The notes below the pieces were generated by a model. That model ran no database searches, had not been told where the DNA came from, and was given only the letters and a program-made list of their open reading frames with translations. This document shows, one piece after another, positions 1 through 11,823 of a DNA stretch of 64,000 nucleotides (positions are counted from its first letter, which is position 1; each line of letters begins with the position of its first letter). The DNA comes from Lampris incognitus. Its lineage: Eukaryota > Chordata > Actinopteri > Lampriformes > Lampridae. The position numbers were made by a program, and so were the translations under genes. Where the stretch lies: contig NC_079213.1 of the NCBI RefSeq assembly GCF_029633865.1, positions 86,639,793 through 86,703,792 on the forward strand. The letters run 5' to 3'.

Positions 1-113
1 ATTAACTGTGAGTGATTGAGCAAGTGAACTTAACCGATTGTGAGTGAGTGAAAGAACAGGCAGATGTTTTGCATCTAAAAACATAATGAAACCATACAAA
101 TCTTAATTACACT

Positions 114-1030
114 CTACTGACAGCCATCTTTGTACAACACACTCCGCATTGAGATTGGCAACTGCTGGCATATAATGCTAATGTATAGCAGTTTCCACAA
201 TATTTTAACTGAAAGGTTGCTCCACCAATCTGTTTTAATGCACTTCATGGCACTGAAGCCACGCTCATAGGCAGCGGTGGATAGTGGGAGTACGAGGATC
301 AGCTCAACCACCATCAGCAGGTTGGAGAAGATCTGTAGCTTATCAGGGTCTGTTAAAAAGTTTGCCCATACCTTGCTTTATTGGACCTGGGGCAGCGCTT
401 TGATCACCACTTTTGCGCTTGGCCACTCCTGGTGCCTTGCCTGATCCGTGTCACAGCCCACTCTATCCAGTATGTCAGCAAAGTGGTCTGTGATGACACG
501 GAGATGGTCTGCTCTGTAACTGGCCAGGCCTGCCTCCTCTGCGGGCCACTCCCTCGGGTCGAACAAACTCACAGCTGCCTGAAGAATCTTGTCAGTCTCC
601 AGGTCCTTGAAACAGCTCCTCATGCTTTTGATGACTGCATTAAGGAGTTGGCTCTTCAATCTGTCAACATGAAATTTAATTTTAAGTAGTTTCTTTTGAA
701 GGCAGGGAAAATGTGCAATTAAAACGTCACACAGTGAACACAATTGAGTGAGCCATTTTATGAACAACAGGCTAATTGAACTATATCAACAATGCTCTTA
801 TTTTCCCTTTTTCCATTTGCTACCTGTCGAATCTATCCCTGCTCTCCTGGCTAAAGCTCTGGAGCTACGCTGCATGGAACTGGCCCTCTGTGGAGTCCTG
901 AAGAAAGCCTTCAAGGTTCTCTCTAGCTGCTGAGTGCATGCTCGTGAGCATGAGCAGTTCAGTCTCAAAGGCCTGTAAAGCCTTGGGGAGTGTAACATTG
1001 TCCTCCTGAAGCTTCAGACTTAGATTGCAA
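114..1030 (-). pseudogene. hAT transposase (ZNF862-like), C-terminal part, decayed
   Basis: Minus-strand reading frames carry the C-terminal half of a hAT-type transposase resembling the vertebrate ZNF862/KIAA0543-like group. The end of the protein (114-314) holds the hAT dimerisation signature STAAYERGFSAMKCIKTD, where E-R-x-F-S and the K-T-D that follows are family hallmarks. A second open stretch (378-767) continues upstream, and around 850-1010 another frame reads NVTLPKALQAFETELL and HSAARENLEGFLQDST, also typical of this group. Frames change between blocks and stops occur, so it is not expressible as one protein. The coding sequence resumes upstream at 1505 after a LINE insertion. The family call rests on remembered motifs; a degraded hAT of another subgroup is the alternative. 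Confidence 0.6.
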
Positions 1031-1040
1031 AGAATAACAA

Positions 1041-1503
1041 TGTCACTAATACTAACACTACACTATACTACTCAGATCTACTACTCACTCTCAGATCCTC
1101 TTCTGCTCTCCAACTCGCTACACCATCGGCCTGCTTGACTACCATGGGGACTAGAGCCTTCAGTGGTTCTGCTCCCCCCCCCCCCGCCTATGTAACTCTC
1201 TCCCACAAGAAATTCGCAACATTGACTCTCTTTCAACCTTCAGATCCCATCTCAAAACGTACCTTTTCATACTGGCATATTCAGTCTGATCCATGCTTCA
1301 TTGAGTTTTGTGCAGATGATGATTTTATACTTATCTGTTGTGTTAACTTTTTATTGTCTACCCTGCTTTGTTTTGATTTTACACTGTCTGATACAGTGCT
1401 GCTTGTTTTGTTTTGTTTTTTACTGTGTTCTGTAAGGTGTCCTTGAGTGTTTTGGAAGGCGCCCACAAATAAAATGCATTATTGTTATTATTATTATTAT
1501 TAC
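1041..1503 (+). mobile_element. 5'-truncated L2/CR1-like LINE, 3' end with ATT tail
   Basis: The segment encodes the last residues of a LINE reverse transcriptase (TMGTRAFSGSAPP, then in a shifted frame a piece ending near SHLKTYLFILAY). It is followed by the usual fish 3' untranslated tail (TGTCCTTGAGTG..., GGCGCCCACAAATAAAA) and an (ATT)n microsatellite at 1484-1502. The frame shift lies at a C10 run. It splits the minus-strand hAT pseudogene, so it inserted later. A relative of the same tail occurs at 63240-63375. Confidence 0.7.
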
Positions 1504-1504
1504 T

Positions 1505-2226
1505 AATCACTCAAAATAATACAGAGGAAAAAAACATGAAAAATTTTGACCAGCTCAAAACTTTTAGGCTATCCTGTAACAGGACCATAAACAGGAGGTG
1601 GCTGTAGTCCTTCAAGATCTGGACACACTGCTTGGCTCTCCCAATCATGTCTGCACTGACAGATCTGGATAAAGCACACACATCACAGTTATTCAATGAT
1701 GAGAATACAACCCAGTAATGCAAACTGAAAAATAGATGACTCTTTGCCACAGCAAAGACTTGCCTGATTTCAATGGTGTTCTCCATATGTGCCAACACCA
1801 CAGCATAGTCCTTCATGGGGGTCTGAAGAGATCTCTCCATATGCAGGAGCCACTGTGCCCCCCCCCCCCCCCCCAGATTGGTTAGCCTCCAGATCTTATG
1901 CTGGAGGACCCCATTAAGCGCTTAGAGCTCCCACTAGGCTTTGAGCAAATAGTGGTACTGTTTGTAGAGGTCTTTGAGGAGCTCAGTCATGAATGAAGAG
2001 AAGGATAAATTAGTATAGGCAATAAAACATTACTGGTTTAAACATACATTAATTTCAATCTAATTCATGCACTTACTTTACACTTACTTTCTTCATTCTG
2101 TCATCCCTGTTTATGGTATCCATGGCTGTGAGTTTTAGTCCATGGGCAGAGCACTGGATGTTAATGAAGTGGGGGACTTCTTCCCGGAGTAGAGTAGAAA
2201 AAAAGACAATGCATGTTAGAATTAAT
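1505..2226 (-). pseudogene. hAT transposase (ZNF862-like), central part, decayed
   Basis: This is the upstream continuation, in minus-strand order, of the pseudogene at 114-1030. The frame at 1511-1840 reads SLQTPMKDYAVVLAHMENT and MIGRAKQCVQILKDY, and the block at 2073-2190 reads EEVPHFINIQCSAHGLKL followed by TAMDTINRDDRMKKV. These correspond to the central region of ZNF862-like hAT transposases. A C15 run at 1858-1874 and a frame change separate the blocks. The N-terminal zinc-finger part is absent: the coding sequence stops where the SINE-like repeat starts at 2227. Confidence 0.55.
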
Positions 2227-2392
2227 ACTCCTATCTGTGCCACTGACTGAGGCATGGCGAGACAAACTGGAGTTGGTCCCTGGGTGCTGCACAGCAGCTG
2301 CTACCTGCTCCTAGCTACACAGCTAGGATGGGTTAAATGCTGAGCGTAATTTCCCCACAGGGATCAATAATGTATCTCAAAATAAAAAAAAA
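2227..2392 (+). repeat. Dispersed SINE-like tail repeat (GGAGTTGGTCCC family), copy 1
   Basis: Contains GGCATGGCGAGACAAACTGG, GAGTTGGTCCCTGGGTGCTG, CTCCTAGCTACACAGCTAGG and a final TTTCCCCACAGGGATCAATAA plus A-rich end. The same modules occur at 43107-43220 and, shortened, at 63105-63200. The A-rich end and shared module order suggest the 3' part of a SINE. I cannot name the family. Confidence 0.6.
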
Positions 2393-5036
2393 TCAAAAAG
2401 ATTCCCCCACGCCTCCTGACCATCACTGAGGCTTCATTGACTGACAGAATGACAAATAGTGTAACATTAGATAGATACTTGCCTTCGACAAGCCATGTCG
2501 GTATGGTACTGCGTACCCAGATCAATCCCATTCTTCTGTTGAAGAGCAGTCACACTGGAGTACGCAATGAACCACTGCACATTTTTTAAAACGTGATACG
2601 CTGTGGTGACCAGTTAAGCAATTACCTGATTTGCCTAAGCATTCATGTTTTATACAAGCACTGGCAAGACCCCAGAAGAGGGGTTGTTGGCAGCCGTCTT
2701 AGCTGCCATGCGGGTCAGATGCTATCGGCTCTTGTTATGGCACTCCAGCGATGTATTTTGGAAACTTGACGTGCATTTGAACAATGATCCCATTTTATCC
2801 GCCTTGCTCTCAAACTTCCGGCATACTGTGCAATACATAGTTGGAGTTTCGCCTACATCCTCTAATGCAACCCAACTAAACTCTTGTTTCCAGGATAATT
2901 TAAATACTCTTGCAATTCAGTTCATAAATTTTGTCTTTATCTGCCACCATTTTCTCATGAGTGACAAGTCTGACAGCCACGCATCACATGACTAGCCTGC
3001 TCAATTCTTGATTGGCCAACGGCACGTGCCAATACTCTCCGATGTGTGCAAGGGGAGGGGCTATACTGTGCCAGAGAACGAGAACATAATTTATGATACG
3101 ACGCTGATAGAAAAAAATGATTAAAAAATGTTTTATTTTACTTTTTTGTTTTTAACCACTTGCCCCAGGCAATCGGGTAATCCTTATTGTTGAACTATTG
3201 GTGTACATGAGCCAAACACCATCTAAGAACCTCGTGTGTGACAAGAGACCCTGTGAATCAGTTTTGACACCTTCAGATGCTGCTGTCAATTTCTCCCTTA
3301 TCCTTTTTGCCTTTTATTCTTTACAGACAATGCAATAGAGGCCATAGATGAGTTTGCTTTCCTAGAAGGTAAGTTTTGCCGTAGGCTTTCAGAATCCATA
3401 AGGGCTGCTGCATGCTTCAAACAAAATGCGGATTGAGGGGTCGTCTGCATCTGAAATGTTTTGTAACTTTCCAATATCTATATTCTGAAATCTATGCCTA
3501 CTTTCTGCAGCAATTGGCCATGTGTGCTTTGGTGTGAAAGTGGGCAGGTTTTCAAGTGGTCTGCAAATTCTATCTGTTAATTCTTCACACAACTACTTCT
3601 GCCTATATGTATTCCATGTTGAGTACTCATCATGAGTAGCTTCAAGGAAAAACTCTCTGAGCGTATTCGCCTTTGTCCACATTTGTTTGACTCTTCATGT
3701 TGTGATTACAAAGACTTCCTCGCCCCTCTCTCTGTTGGATAACTTATTGTCACATTAGCTGTTTGGACTGACTTTAGCTGTTTGGAAAAGGTGTGGGTGA
3801 ATTTGCTGCCCGACGTGGTCAGATGATGAGTTGAACAAACTAGCTCGTTTGAAGCATGTAGAAAGTTTAAGTGTCTTTTTACCCCACCAAGATGAATTCA
3901 TAATCTTATTTTATCTTATCTAATCTTATTTTATTAATGCTGGCCCTGTTTCAGTGGTATCAACATTTTTTCCGGTCAAGGGATTTGTTTTAGTTGGGCA
4001 AGTGAAAAAAAAACTTGACAGTTTAGGCTAATACTTGACATTTAAACCAATTAGGTAAACCTGTTTACAAATGTTTATAAGCAATTTATTTGAGGGTCTT
4101 TGTTTCATTGTTATCCTATAGGTCATGAATGATTTGAAGTTTGTAACCTCTGATTTTATTTTAAGAGAAATACATTTTCTAAATGGCATTTTACCTTTGG
4201 ACCTTGTACCTTGTCACTGATGAGACCTGACTGGCGCCACCCTCCTTCATAAGATCTGACTATATTGTTCACCACATGTTGTAACTTTGTGAAGAAAGTG
4301 CTGAACAAATAGAAGTTATTACCATCAATACATTCTGTCAAACACATGGCACATTAATACAAGTGTGTTTCAACAGTAAATTCCATTTGTAATAACTCTG
4401 TTTATTTTCTGTGCAGGCACACTCGATTAAATGTCATAAAGAGAGGAGAGACATTGATATTTGGATCCATCAGAAACCTTTTCTATTACAATGTTGTGAT
4501 TCATTGTGGGAAAACTTTCTGCTAACTTTTTATGTCAAATTCTTGAACTGGACATTTGTAAGTGCTTCTTTTGTATACTGTGCCATTAAGTTTTTTCATA
4601 CTCAACTGTTGATATATCAGTGGTTTGTCTTCTACTTGTGTGTGTGCGTGTGTGTATATATTTGTGAAATACTGCATTTGTGAAATAAATTTGATCTTGA
4701 AACTGCCGTATTAGTCATTTTAATTGTGCATCAGCACAGTGAAATCTCTTAGTTATAAATATTTTAAACGTGCTTTGTGTATTTCTACTTTACACGCAGT
4801 GCTTAATTTGTAAATCGGGAGGTCCCGGAACACACGCTGCTGTCCGGCGGGTCAGGGGGGAGAGAAAAAGTCACGGAACGCATCAACAAGTCCGCAGTGC
4901 CTGGGGCACACGGGACAACGTGCTAGGCGCCATCTGTTAAAACTAAACAAAGCTGTCATCACAAACAAGTCATTATATAGTTACATTTATTAATCGGAGT
5001 ATTCACAGTAATCACTCAAAATTAGCTGGGGGCGGT
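2393..5036. other. No gene recognised; one weak exon-like spot
   Basis: Nothing here is recognisably coding. The open frame at 2645-2995 has no familiar motif. At 3327-3368 a 42-nt open segment (NAIEAIDEFAFLE) is flanked by a pyrimidine-rich acceptor ending TTTACAG and a good donor (AAG|GTAAGT), so it could be a lone exon or a chance match. A minus-strand open stretch at 3389-3592 has no recognised motif. Around 4640-4660 there is a short TG run. At about 4797-4840 the sequence resembles a dispersed repeat. Confidence 0.4.
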
Positions 5037-5170
5037 CCCTGTGATGGTTTGGCGGCCTGTCCAGGGTGTCCCCCTCCGCCTGCCGCCCAGTGACTGCTGG
5101 GGTAGGCTCCAGCATCCCTGCTGCGACCCCGGGTAAGGATACGCGGTTTGGGTAATGGATGGGGGGGGGG
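5037..5170 (+). repeat. Dispersed teleost repeat (GGCGGCCTGTCC family), 3' part only
   Basis: Reads GTGATGGTTTGGCGGCCTGT, then GGTAGGCTCCAGCATCC and an end near GGTTTGGGTAATGGATGGG. It matches the 3' third of the full copies at 33747-34130 (+), 28436-28785 (-) and 34916-35288 (-). The tRNA-like head is missing here. A G11 run follows the end. Confidence 0.75.
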
Positions 5171-5810
5171 GGTTAGAAACTGTTTACGGTTTGCGTCTCT
5201 CTTTTTTGAGGGGGCTGGGGGTGGAGTAAGGGCCGGAAGTTCTATTTACAACCACGAAAAGCAAGCGAGTGACGTGTTCTGTCTGTCGCCTCCGCTCCGT
5301 TTCAGTAATATCGACAGCGCCATTATCGCCACCTTGTGATCCGCCGAAACAACTTTTGCCTGCTCAGGTCTGACTGACCTACTGGTTTGAAGAAATTCAA
5401 CATATTTGGCTGTCTTTATTGACATGTTACAGTTTCCTCCTTGTTGCTGAGGATATCCTAATTCAAATCGCAGTAACACTGGATCACGTGACGTGCACAA
5501 ACCTGACACGCTTCAGGCGTCACCGAGTGACCTGACGTCTTTTTTTTTAAATCATTGAAAATGCAGCCAACATAGGCAAACAAAGCGTTTTACGAGTCAA
5601 TTCGATGGGAAATAAAATCATGACAGAACAGATAACATTAAATGTAACACAAAAGTTATTTACAGATTTTGATAGTGACAAAGGAGGTGCCGGATCCAAT
5701 CAAATAGGGGCCGGTGTTCTGACGATTTATGCTACCCTATCGAAAAATGCTACTTTGTGTTTCCATTTCCAGTTGTTGCATATCCCATAAAATATAAATT
5801 TCACACTATT

Positions 5811-7115
5811 GTAACCGGTTATTTTTTTGCCCGGTGCGGGATCCGATACAGGGTGTACTGCACCATAAGGCGACATCGCTAACCGCTCGGCTAAAGGGTC
5901 AGACCTGTTAGCTAGGGACTAACGTGTCTTATTAGTAGTTTACAGTCGTCCCCCTCCCCGGAAGCGCGCCCTCGCGCTGTTATTCCCGCGCTCCGGGAAG
6001 CGATATTATGAACCCTACATAGGCCTCGCCAAAATCCCGTTTCTGGCTTTGTCACGTGTGCGCCACCGTAGCAACGCGAAAATATGTTGTTATGGGGTTA
6101 GCGCTCATCAAGGAAACGCTGTACACCCACAATTTAACCTGTCTAAGTTATCCACAATCAACATTAATATAATACCAATAACGTATCCAAGGAGCAGAGG
6201 CAGACCTTGTAACCTAAAATTGTTAGGTTAGTCAACTTAAGGCTATTCTTTCCCTCACAATCATAATTTCAACCCCATGGTTCACTTTTTAGACGATTCA
6301 TAAGTTATGTAACTTAATATTTTGATTATTTTTAATCAAAACCAAAAATAATCTAGACTTCCTGCTTAATTTCGTTTTCAAACACTTAAATCATAAGACA
6401 AACATCCTAGTCATGTCTTTCACTTCATTTACCAGAAAGTTTACATTTTCTACTATTAGCCTAGGCCTATAGTGTATAGTGCACAGTGTTGTATAAAGAA
6501 GGCCTGCTGAAAAGCTATAGGCTACTTGGGTAAAAGTAATGAAGTATCAGACATCGAAACTACTCAAGTTTCAATGAGCAATGAGGATCATGAACAGAGG
6601 AGAGCACATAAGACTGCCATTTTAATTATTATTTTGCCACTAGGGGGAGAAATTTACTAACTTTGGCGACCAAAATTGAAGGTAGCTAACGTTAGCTTTG
6701 CTTCGCACCGAGTTGATAGTTGATTGTTTCCTTAGCAACGCAGCGGAAATCCGGCGTCCGTTCGCGAGATTTGGGACAGGGTACGGGATTTTGGCGAGGG
6801 CTATGTAGGGTTCATAATATCGCCTCCGGGAAGGGTCAGACCCGTTAGCTAGGGACTAACGTGTCGTATTAGTAGTTTACAATATTATGCCATTAATATG
6901 ATATTTTTATTACAAACAGCGGTAAGTGTGTTGTGGGACTACTTTATTGGTCGCATTAATACAGTGGCCTATAAATGCTACTGTAAACTAGTAACAAGAC
7001 ACGTTAGCCCCTAACAAACGGATCTGATCCTCTAGCCGAGCGGTTAGTGATGTCGCCTTGTGGTGCAGTACACTCCGTATCGAGTCCCGCACCGGGCAAG
7101 AAAATAACCGGTTAC
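5811..7115. repeat. 1.3-kb inverted repeat; arms of about 135 bp contain a tRNA-like segment
   Basis: The left arm (5811-5945) begins GTAACCGGTTAT and, apart from substitutions, is the reverse complement of the right arm (6980-7115), which ends ATAACCGGTTAC. In the right-arm orientation the sequence contains TAGCCGAGCGGTTAG, like a Pol III A box, and GTATCGAGTCC, like a B box, so the arms look tRNA-derived. The unit from GGGTCAGACC to CTCCGGGAA is repeated in tandem (starting 5897 and 6834), and the MITE at 6000-6823 sits at its edge. Two head-to-head SINEs or a fold-back element are both possible. Confidence 0.65.
6000..6823. mobile_element. Non-autonomous DNA transposon (MITE), 9-bp target duplication, Mutator-like
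   Basis: The element is bounded by terminal inverted repeats of about 41 bp with one mismatch. The left starts GCGATATTATGAACCCTACA and the right ends TGTAGGGTTCATAATATCGC. It is flanked by a perfect 9-bp direct repeat, CTCCGGGAA, at 5991-5999 and 6824-6832. It is 824 bp long with no convincing open frame. A 9-bp target duplication is characteristic of Mutator-like elements, which is the basis for that assignment; no transposase is present to confirm it. Confidence 0.75.
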
Positions 7116-7263
7116 ACTACGTTGCCGATAGAGAGCATTCAGTGTAGTGACAGCGCATCTGATTGTAGTATTCCCATGTACCAGTCGTTCTCTAAATTAA
7201 ACCAGTAAACTTATATCTTGCCTCCTCGTGATACTGCAATCTACTATACATGGTGTCAGAAGT
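7116..7263 (+). mobile_element. 3' end of a Gypsy-type LTR plus primer-binding site
   Basis: The segment ends ...CTACTATACA at 7250 (LTRs end in CA) and is followed at once by TGGTGTCAGAAGT, a tRNA-primer-binding site of the form seen in many fish Gypsy elements. A gag frame starts at 7300. The LTR start is not clear because the upstream sequence belongs to the inverted repeat. Confidence 0.55.
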
Positions 7264-7299
7264 CTACGTACCCATAGCCACAGAAGACAATCGGACGAA

Positions 7300-7704
7300 A
7301 TGGCGAAATTCTCACCGCCAGAAAACTTTGATTTCACTCACCCAGAACAATGGCCGGAGTGGCGCCAACGCTTCCAACGTTACAGGACTGCAACGGAGCT
7401 CCATAAGAAAGACGGAGAGGTACAAGTCAGTACGTTGCTATATTCGTTGGGCAAAGAGACTGAACAAGTCTACAAGACGTTCACGTTCGGAGTGGATGAA
7501 AAGGAAGATGATTATGAAACGGTGTTACAGAAACTAGAAAATTATTTTGTGCCCAAAGTCAATGTTATTCACCAACGCGCCAAGTTTCACCAGCGGATGC
7601 AAAGGCAGGGTGAGTCTGCAGAAGAGTATATTAGGAGTTTGCATGAGCTGGCATCCACATGTTCATTCGCGGCTGTAAAGGAGGAGAATATCCGAGACAG
7701 ACTG
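7300..7704 (+). pseudogene. Gypsy gag N-terminal fragment, cut off by a later Gypsy insertion
   Basis: The open frame from the ATG at 7300 begins MAKFSPPENFDF and contains WPEWRQRFQRY, then GESAEEYIRSLHELASTC and a final NIRDRL. This is the usual gag capsid region of fish Gypsy retrotransposons related to those annotated K02A2.6-like. It would have packaged element RNA in cytoplasmic particles. It is cut after codon 135 by the 5' LTR of copy A at 7705, and its continuation is not found on the far side of copy A at 12024. It belongs to a different family from copies A and B, whose gag and primer site differ. Confidence 0.75.
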
Positions 7705-7904
7705 TGTTATGTCTGCACACATCGACAGTGCTGCATTTGATTTGGTGCTGTTCTATTGTGCTGGGATCGATTGGTGATGCCTGCGGGCTCTGGGTTGTTT
7801 GATCGGGTCTGCCTTTGATGCTGTGTCAGTCTAAATAAAGAATGCCACGGAGAGGTTGTGTCGAGCGACAGCGCTGTGTCCTGACGTGATTTCTAAACAC
7901 AATA
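7705..7904 (+). repeat. 5' LTR of Gypsy copy A
   Basis: 200 bp, starting TGTTATGTCTGCACACATCG and ending ACACAATA. It contains AATAAA in TCTAAATAAAGAATGCC, the likely polyadenylation signal of the family. Next to it lies TTGGCGACGAGGATGG, the candidate primer-binding site. Confidence 0.9.
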
Positions 7905-7916
7905 TTGGCGACGAGG

Positions 7917-10900
7917 ATGGCTGATATCTCTCTCCCACCACCTGCCCCCTTCCTGGCATTACCTGGCGAGCCTCCGGTACCATGGACTCGCTGGCTACAT
8001 AGTTTTGAAAATTACATCATCGCCTCAGGGCTCGACGACGTGAGCCAGGCTAGGAAGACGGCTTTGTTGCTACACTGCTTGGGAGCAGAGGGTCATCGTG
8101 TGCTCGGGACTCTGGGGAACGTCACAAACTTTGACAAAGCTGTGGGACTTATGAGCACCCATTTCGCTGCTCCACAGAGTGCCCTCCTTCGGCGATTTAT
8201 ATTCCGTCAGCGACACCAACTGCCTGGTGAGTCTGTGCAGCAGTATGTAGCTAATTTGCGAGGGCTAGCTAGCTCATGCAAGTTTGGCGCGCTTCAGGAC
8301 GAGATGGTTCGCGACCAGCTAATCGAACACACCAACAACGCAAAGGTGCGTGAGACTCTCCTGCCGGAAAAAGATGATCTGCTGCTGTCCAGAGCAATTA
8401 CCATCGCACTACAGGTTGAGGGAGCAGCTGAGTGTGCTGCTATGCTAAATACACAGCAAGTGGCCACCTCCCGTCAAGCTGCCAACGACTCCTCCCTCTA
8501 CTCACGGCTGCCCCTCGGGACGCAACCCAGCCAGAGCGAGGCGGGCGCCGACTCCACTGGGGACGTCTTGCAACTGCAACGACAGCGTTCTCGAACCCCG
8601 CCCTCAACAGTCCTGTGGTAACTGTGGACCTCGGTCTCATGTTTCAAGGGCTCAGAACTGCCCTGCCCGTGGCCAGACATGCCGTAGCTGCGGTAAGCAA
8701 AATCACTTTGCCAACGTCTGTCGATCTTCTCCGGCTGGGTCAGAGGGCCACACACCCCAGTCTTCAACCGCCGTCCGCACCCTCAGCTGTCCTCTGTGGG
8801 TATGGTGACTCCAAAATCGATCTGGTTGGCTCTCTCCAAGTGACTGTCCGCTATGGAACCAAGCTGGTGCCCAATGCAGTTTTTCATGTGGCACGCTGTG
8901 GGGCCAAACTGATGGGCCTGGACCTGTTCTCCGCTCTGGGGTTCTCCCTCTTAGACACAAGGGGGGCAGCAATCCTGACTGTTGCCACACCTTGGCAGCA
9001 GAAGTGGCCATCGCTGTTTATGGGGCTGGGCTGCCTCTCCGCCTTCACCCATCAACCTCTCCTCAACCCTGCTGTGAAATCTGTCATCCAACCACTGCGC
9101 CGCATCCCGTTGGCTCTCTGTGATGGGGTCTCCGCTGAGCTGCAACAACTGCTGGAAGCTGGCATCACTGAACTGGTGGACGCGTCACCTTGGGTCTCAA
9201 ACCTCGTGGTGGCTAAGAAGAAGTTGGGGGGCCTGCGTGTCTGCGTCGATCTACGTGCAGTAAATAAGGCAGTGGTCCCTGATAAGTATCCACTGCCCAC
9301 CTCAGAAGAACTCACTGCTCAGTTCTATGGCTCTGAGGTGTTCTCCAAGCTCGACCTCAACAGGGGTACTTACAGGTGCCCCTCCACCCCAGCAGCCGAA
9401 ACCTCACAGCCTTTGTGACACATGCAGGAGTGTTTCGCTACACCAGGATGCCTTTCGGTCTCAGCTCCGCCCCTAGCTGCTTCCAGAAAATCATGGTCTC
9501 CGTGCTGGCTGGCATACTGGGCGTGGCCATTTATCTGGACGATATAGTGGTACACGGACCCACCAGTGAAATCCACGACAAGCGCCTCAACATGGTCTTC
9601 GCAGCCCTGTCCAAGCACAAGCTAACTCTCAATGCTGAGAAATGTGTCCTCTCTGTGCCAGCCATCGACTTCGTGGGGTTCCGGCTGTCAGCGAGCGGTG
9701 TAACTCCACTACAATCCAACGTGGACGCCATTCAGGCCATCCCTGAGCCCAGCTCGGCCGCCCAGGTCGCCTCCTTCCTGGGTATGACAAGTTACTACCT
9801 GAGGTTTCTTCCCCAGTACTCTGCGACCACAGCCCCCCTGCGCCAGCTGCTGCGTAAGGACGAGCCATGGGTGTGGTCAAAGGCATGCAGTGACGCTGTG
9901 CGTGATCTCAAGACTCAACTGACTTCACCACCAGTGTTGGCTCACTTCGACATCTCCAGCTCCACCTTTGTGACCTGTGACGCATCAGCCACAGCGATAG
10001 GGGCTGTGCTGTCTCAAACCCAGAACGGTGTGGAGAAGCCCATCGCCTTTGCCTCCCGTGCCCTCAACCTGACCGAGCAGCGGTACTCCGTGGGTGAGCA
10101 TGAGGTGTTAGCCTGTATCTGGGCTTATGAAAGGTGGCACCTCTACCTCTATGGCCGCTCCTTCACCCTCAGGACAGATCACCAGGCCCTGACAGTGCTG
10201 CTGTCCACATCTGGGACAGGCCACAAACCCCTGAGGTTGCACCGCTGGTATGACCGCCTCCGCCAGTACAACTTCAGCCTGCAGTTCACCCCAGGCAGAG
10301 ACAATGTTGTCGCCGACCTGCTCTCTCGCTCTGTCTCCACCCCAGCTCCACAGACGGACACTGACTGTGTGGAAAAGGACACTGTCCAAATGCTACACAC
10401 ACCCCTTCAGGCCACTGTCTCTCTGCAGAAGCTGAGGGCAGCCTCCGAACAGGACCCTGTCCTCTCCCAGCTCCGCACCTACATCCAGAACGGCTGGCCT
10501 CACAAGGTCCCAGAGGAGCTGGCTGCATTCGCCTGAGTCAGACAGGAGCTCTCCTGCTGGAATGACGCCTGCGTGGCACGTGGGTTTTGCACAGTGGTCC
10601 CAGCTGCTCTCCGTGCACGTGTTTTGAATATGGCGCATGAAGGCCACCTGGGCATTGTGAAACTGAAACAGCGCTGCCGAGACCTGGTGTGGTGGCCAGG
10701 GATAGACAGAGATATTGAGGCTCTGGTGAAGGACTGTTCTGCCTGCCTTGTGAGTGGAAAGACTGGCCACCAGGCTCCCCCACCCCTGCAACCTCTCGCC
10801 TGGCCCTCTCAGCCCTGGGAACACCTGCAGTTGGACATTTGTGGTGAGATCCATGGAGTTCCCCACCACCAACGCTTCATGGTGGTCACCTACGATCTAC

Positions 10901-11802
10901 ACTCAAAGTGGCCTGAACTCACCACTTCCGGCATTGTGACCTCACAGATCATCATCGACTTCCTGGACTCTCTTTTCTCTTGCTGGGGCCTCCCAAAGAC
11001 CATCACCACTGACAACGGCCCTCAGCTGGTCTCTGCTGAGTTCACTGCTTATCTCGAAAGCAAGGGCATCCGTCATATACGCACTGCGTACTACCACCCC
11101 CAGGCCAATGGCGGCGTTGAACGTTTTCACCAGTCACTGAAGAACGGCCTCAGAGCACACATGGCCCAAGGGTGCTCTTTCACGCAGGCCATCCGTCACA
11201 CTCTGCTATACTATCGGGCCACACAGCACTCGACCACAGGCGTCTCCCCAGCCTCTCTCATGCTAGGCCGGGAACTGTGCATGCCCCTTGACAGGCTCCG
11301 CCCCTCCACACCTCAGGCACCTCCCTCTGGGGTCAGAGCCTCAGTCACTCGTCAGCAGACGCGGATGAAGCAACGGTTTGACCAGTCAAAACGAACCAGT
11401 GTGCCAGACATCAATGTGTCAGACTGGGTCAGGGTCCGCAGGCCCCACAGGGACAATAAAATGGCTTCATACTGGTCCTCTCCTCTCCAAGTCACCCGTC
11501 AGCTGGGCCCAGCCACTTACCTCCTCAGCGATGGCACTCGGTGGCACTCCAGTCGTCTACGGAAGGTGTCAGCTCCGCCACACACAGCTGGTGACACAAC
11601 CATAGCCATTCCCTCAGCATGGCGAGACGCCCCGGGGCTTCATGCAGCTCCTACACGGGCCCCAGACATTTCTGGGCCTCAGCTTCCCCTGCCATCTCCC
11701 TCCCCACCTCGGCCTGCCCAGCCTCAGGCCGCCCCGCGACCTGTTCGCACACGTTTACGCCCTGGCCACCTAGAGGACTTTGTGTCAACCTTTCATGTTT
11801 GA
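7917..11802 (+). pseudogene. Gypsy gag-pol, copy A, inactivated
   Basis: Compared with intact copy B, this polyprotein gene has at least four breaks. An extra base near 8595 shifts the frame within gag. A deletion equivalent to 152 bp (copy-B positions 20204-20355) at about 8775 removes the protease with its DTGA active site. One base is lost near 9360 in the reverse transcriptase. A CGA-to-TGA nonsense change, of CpG type, lies at 10534-10536 between RNase H and integrase. The remaining open blocks are 7917-8621 (gag), about 8775-9418 and 9376-10536 (RT and RNase H, with YLDDIVV), and 10573-11802 (integrase). It cannot make its own protein but could be mobilised in trans through its intact LTRs. 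Confidence 0.9.
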
Positions 11803-11823
11803 AATCCTGCCGGGGGGGGGGGA

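Noticed and set aside
2645..2995. 116-codon open frame
   Set aside because: No recognisable motif, no splice or start context and no repeat relationship; probably chance.
7030..7110. A functional tRNA gene
   Set aside because: A and B boxes are recognisable but acceptor and T stems do not pair well, and an inverted copy exists at 5811-5945; it is tRNA-derived repeat sequence.
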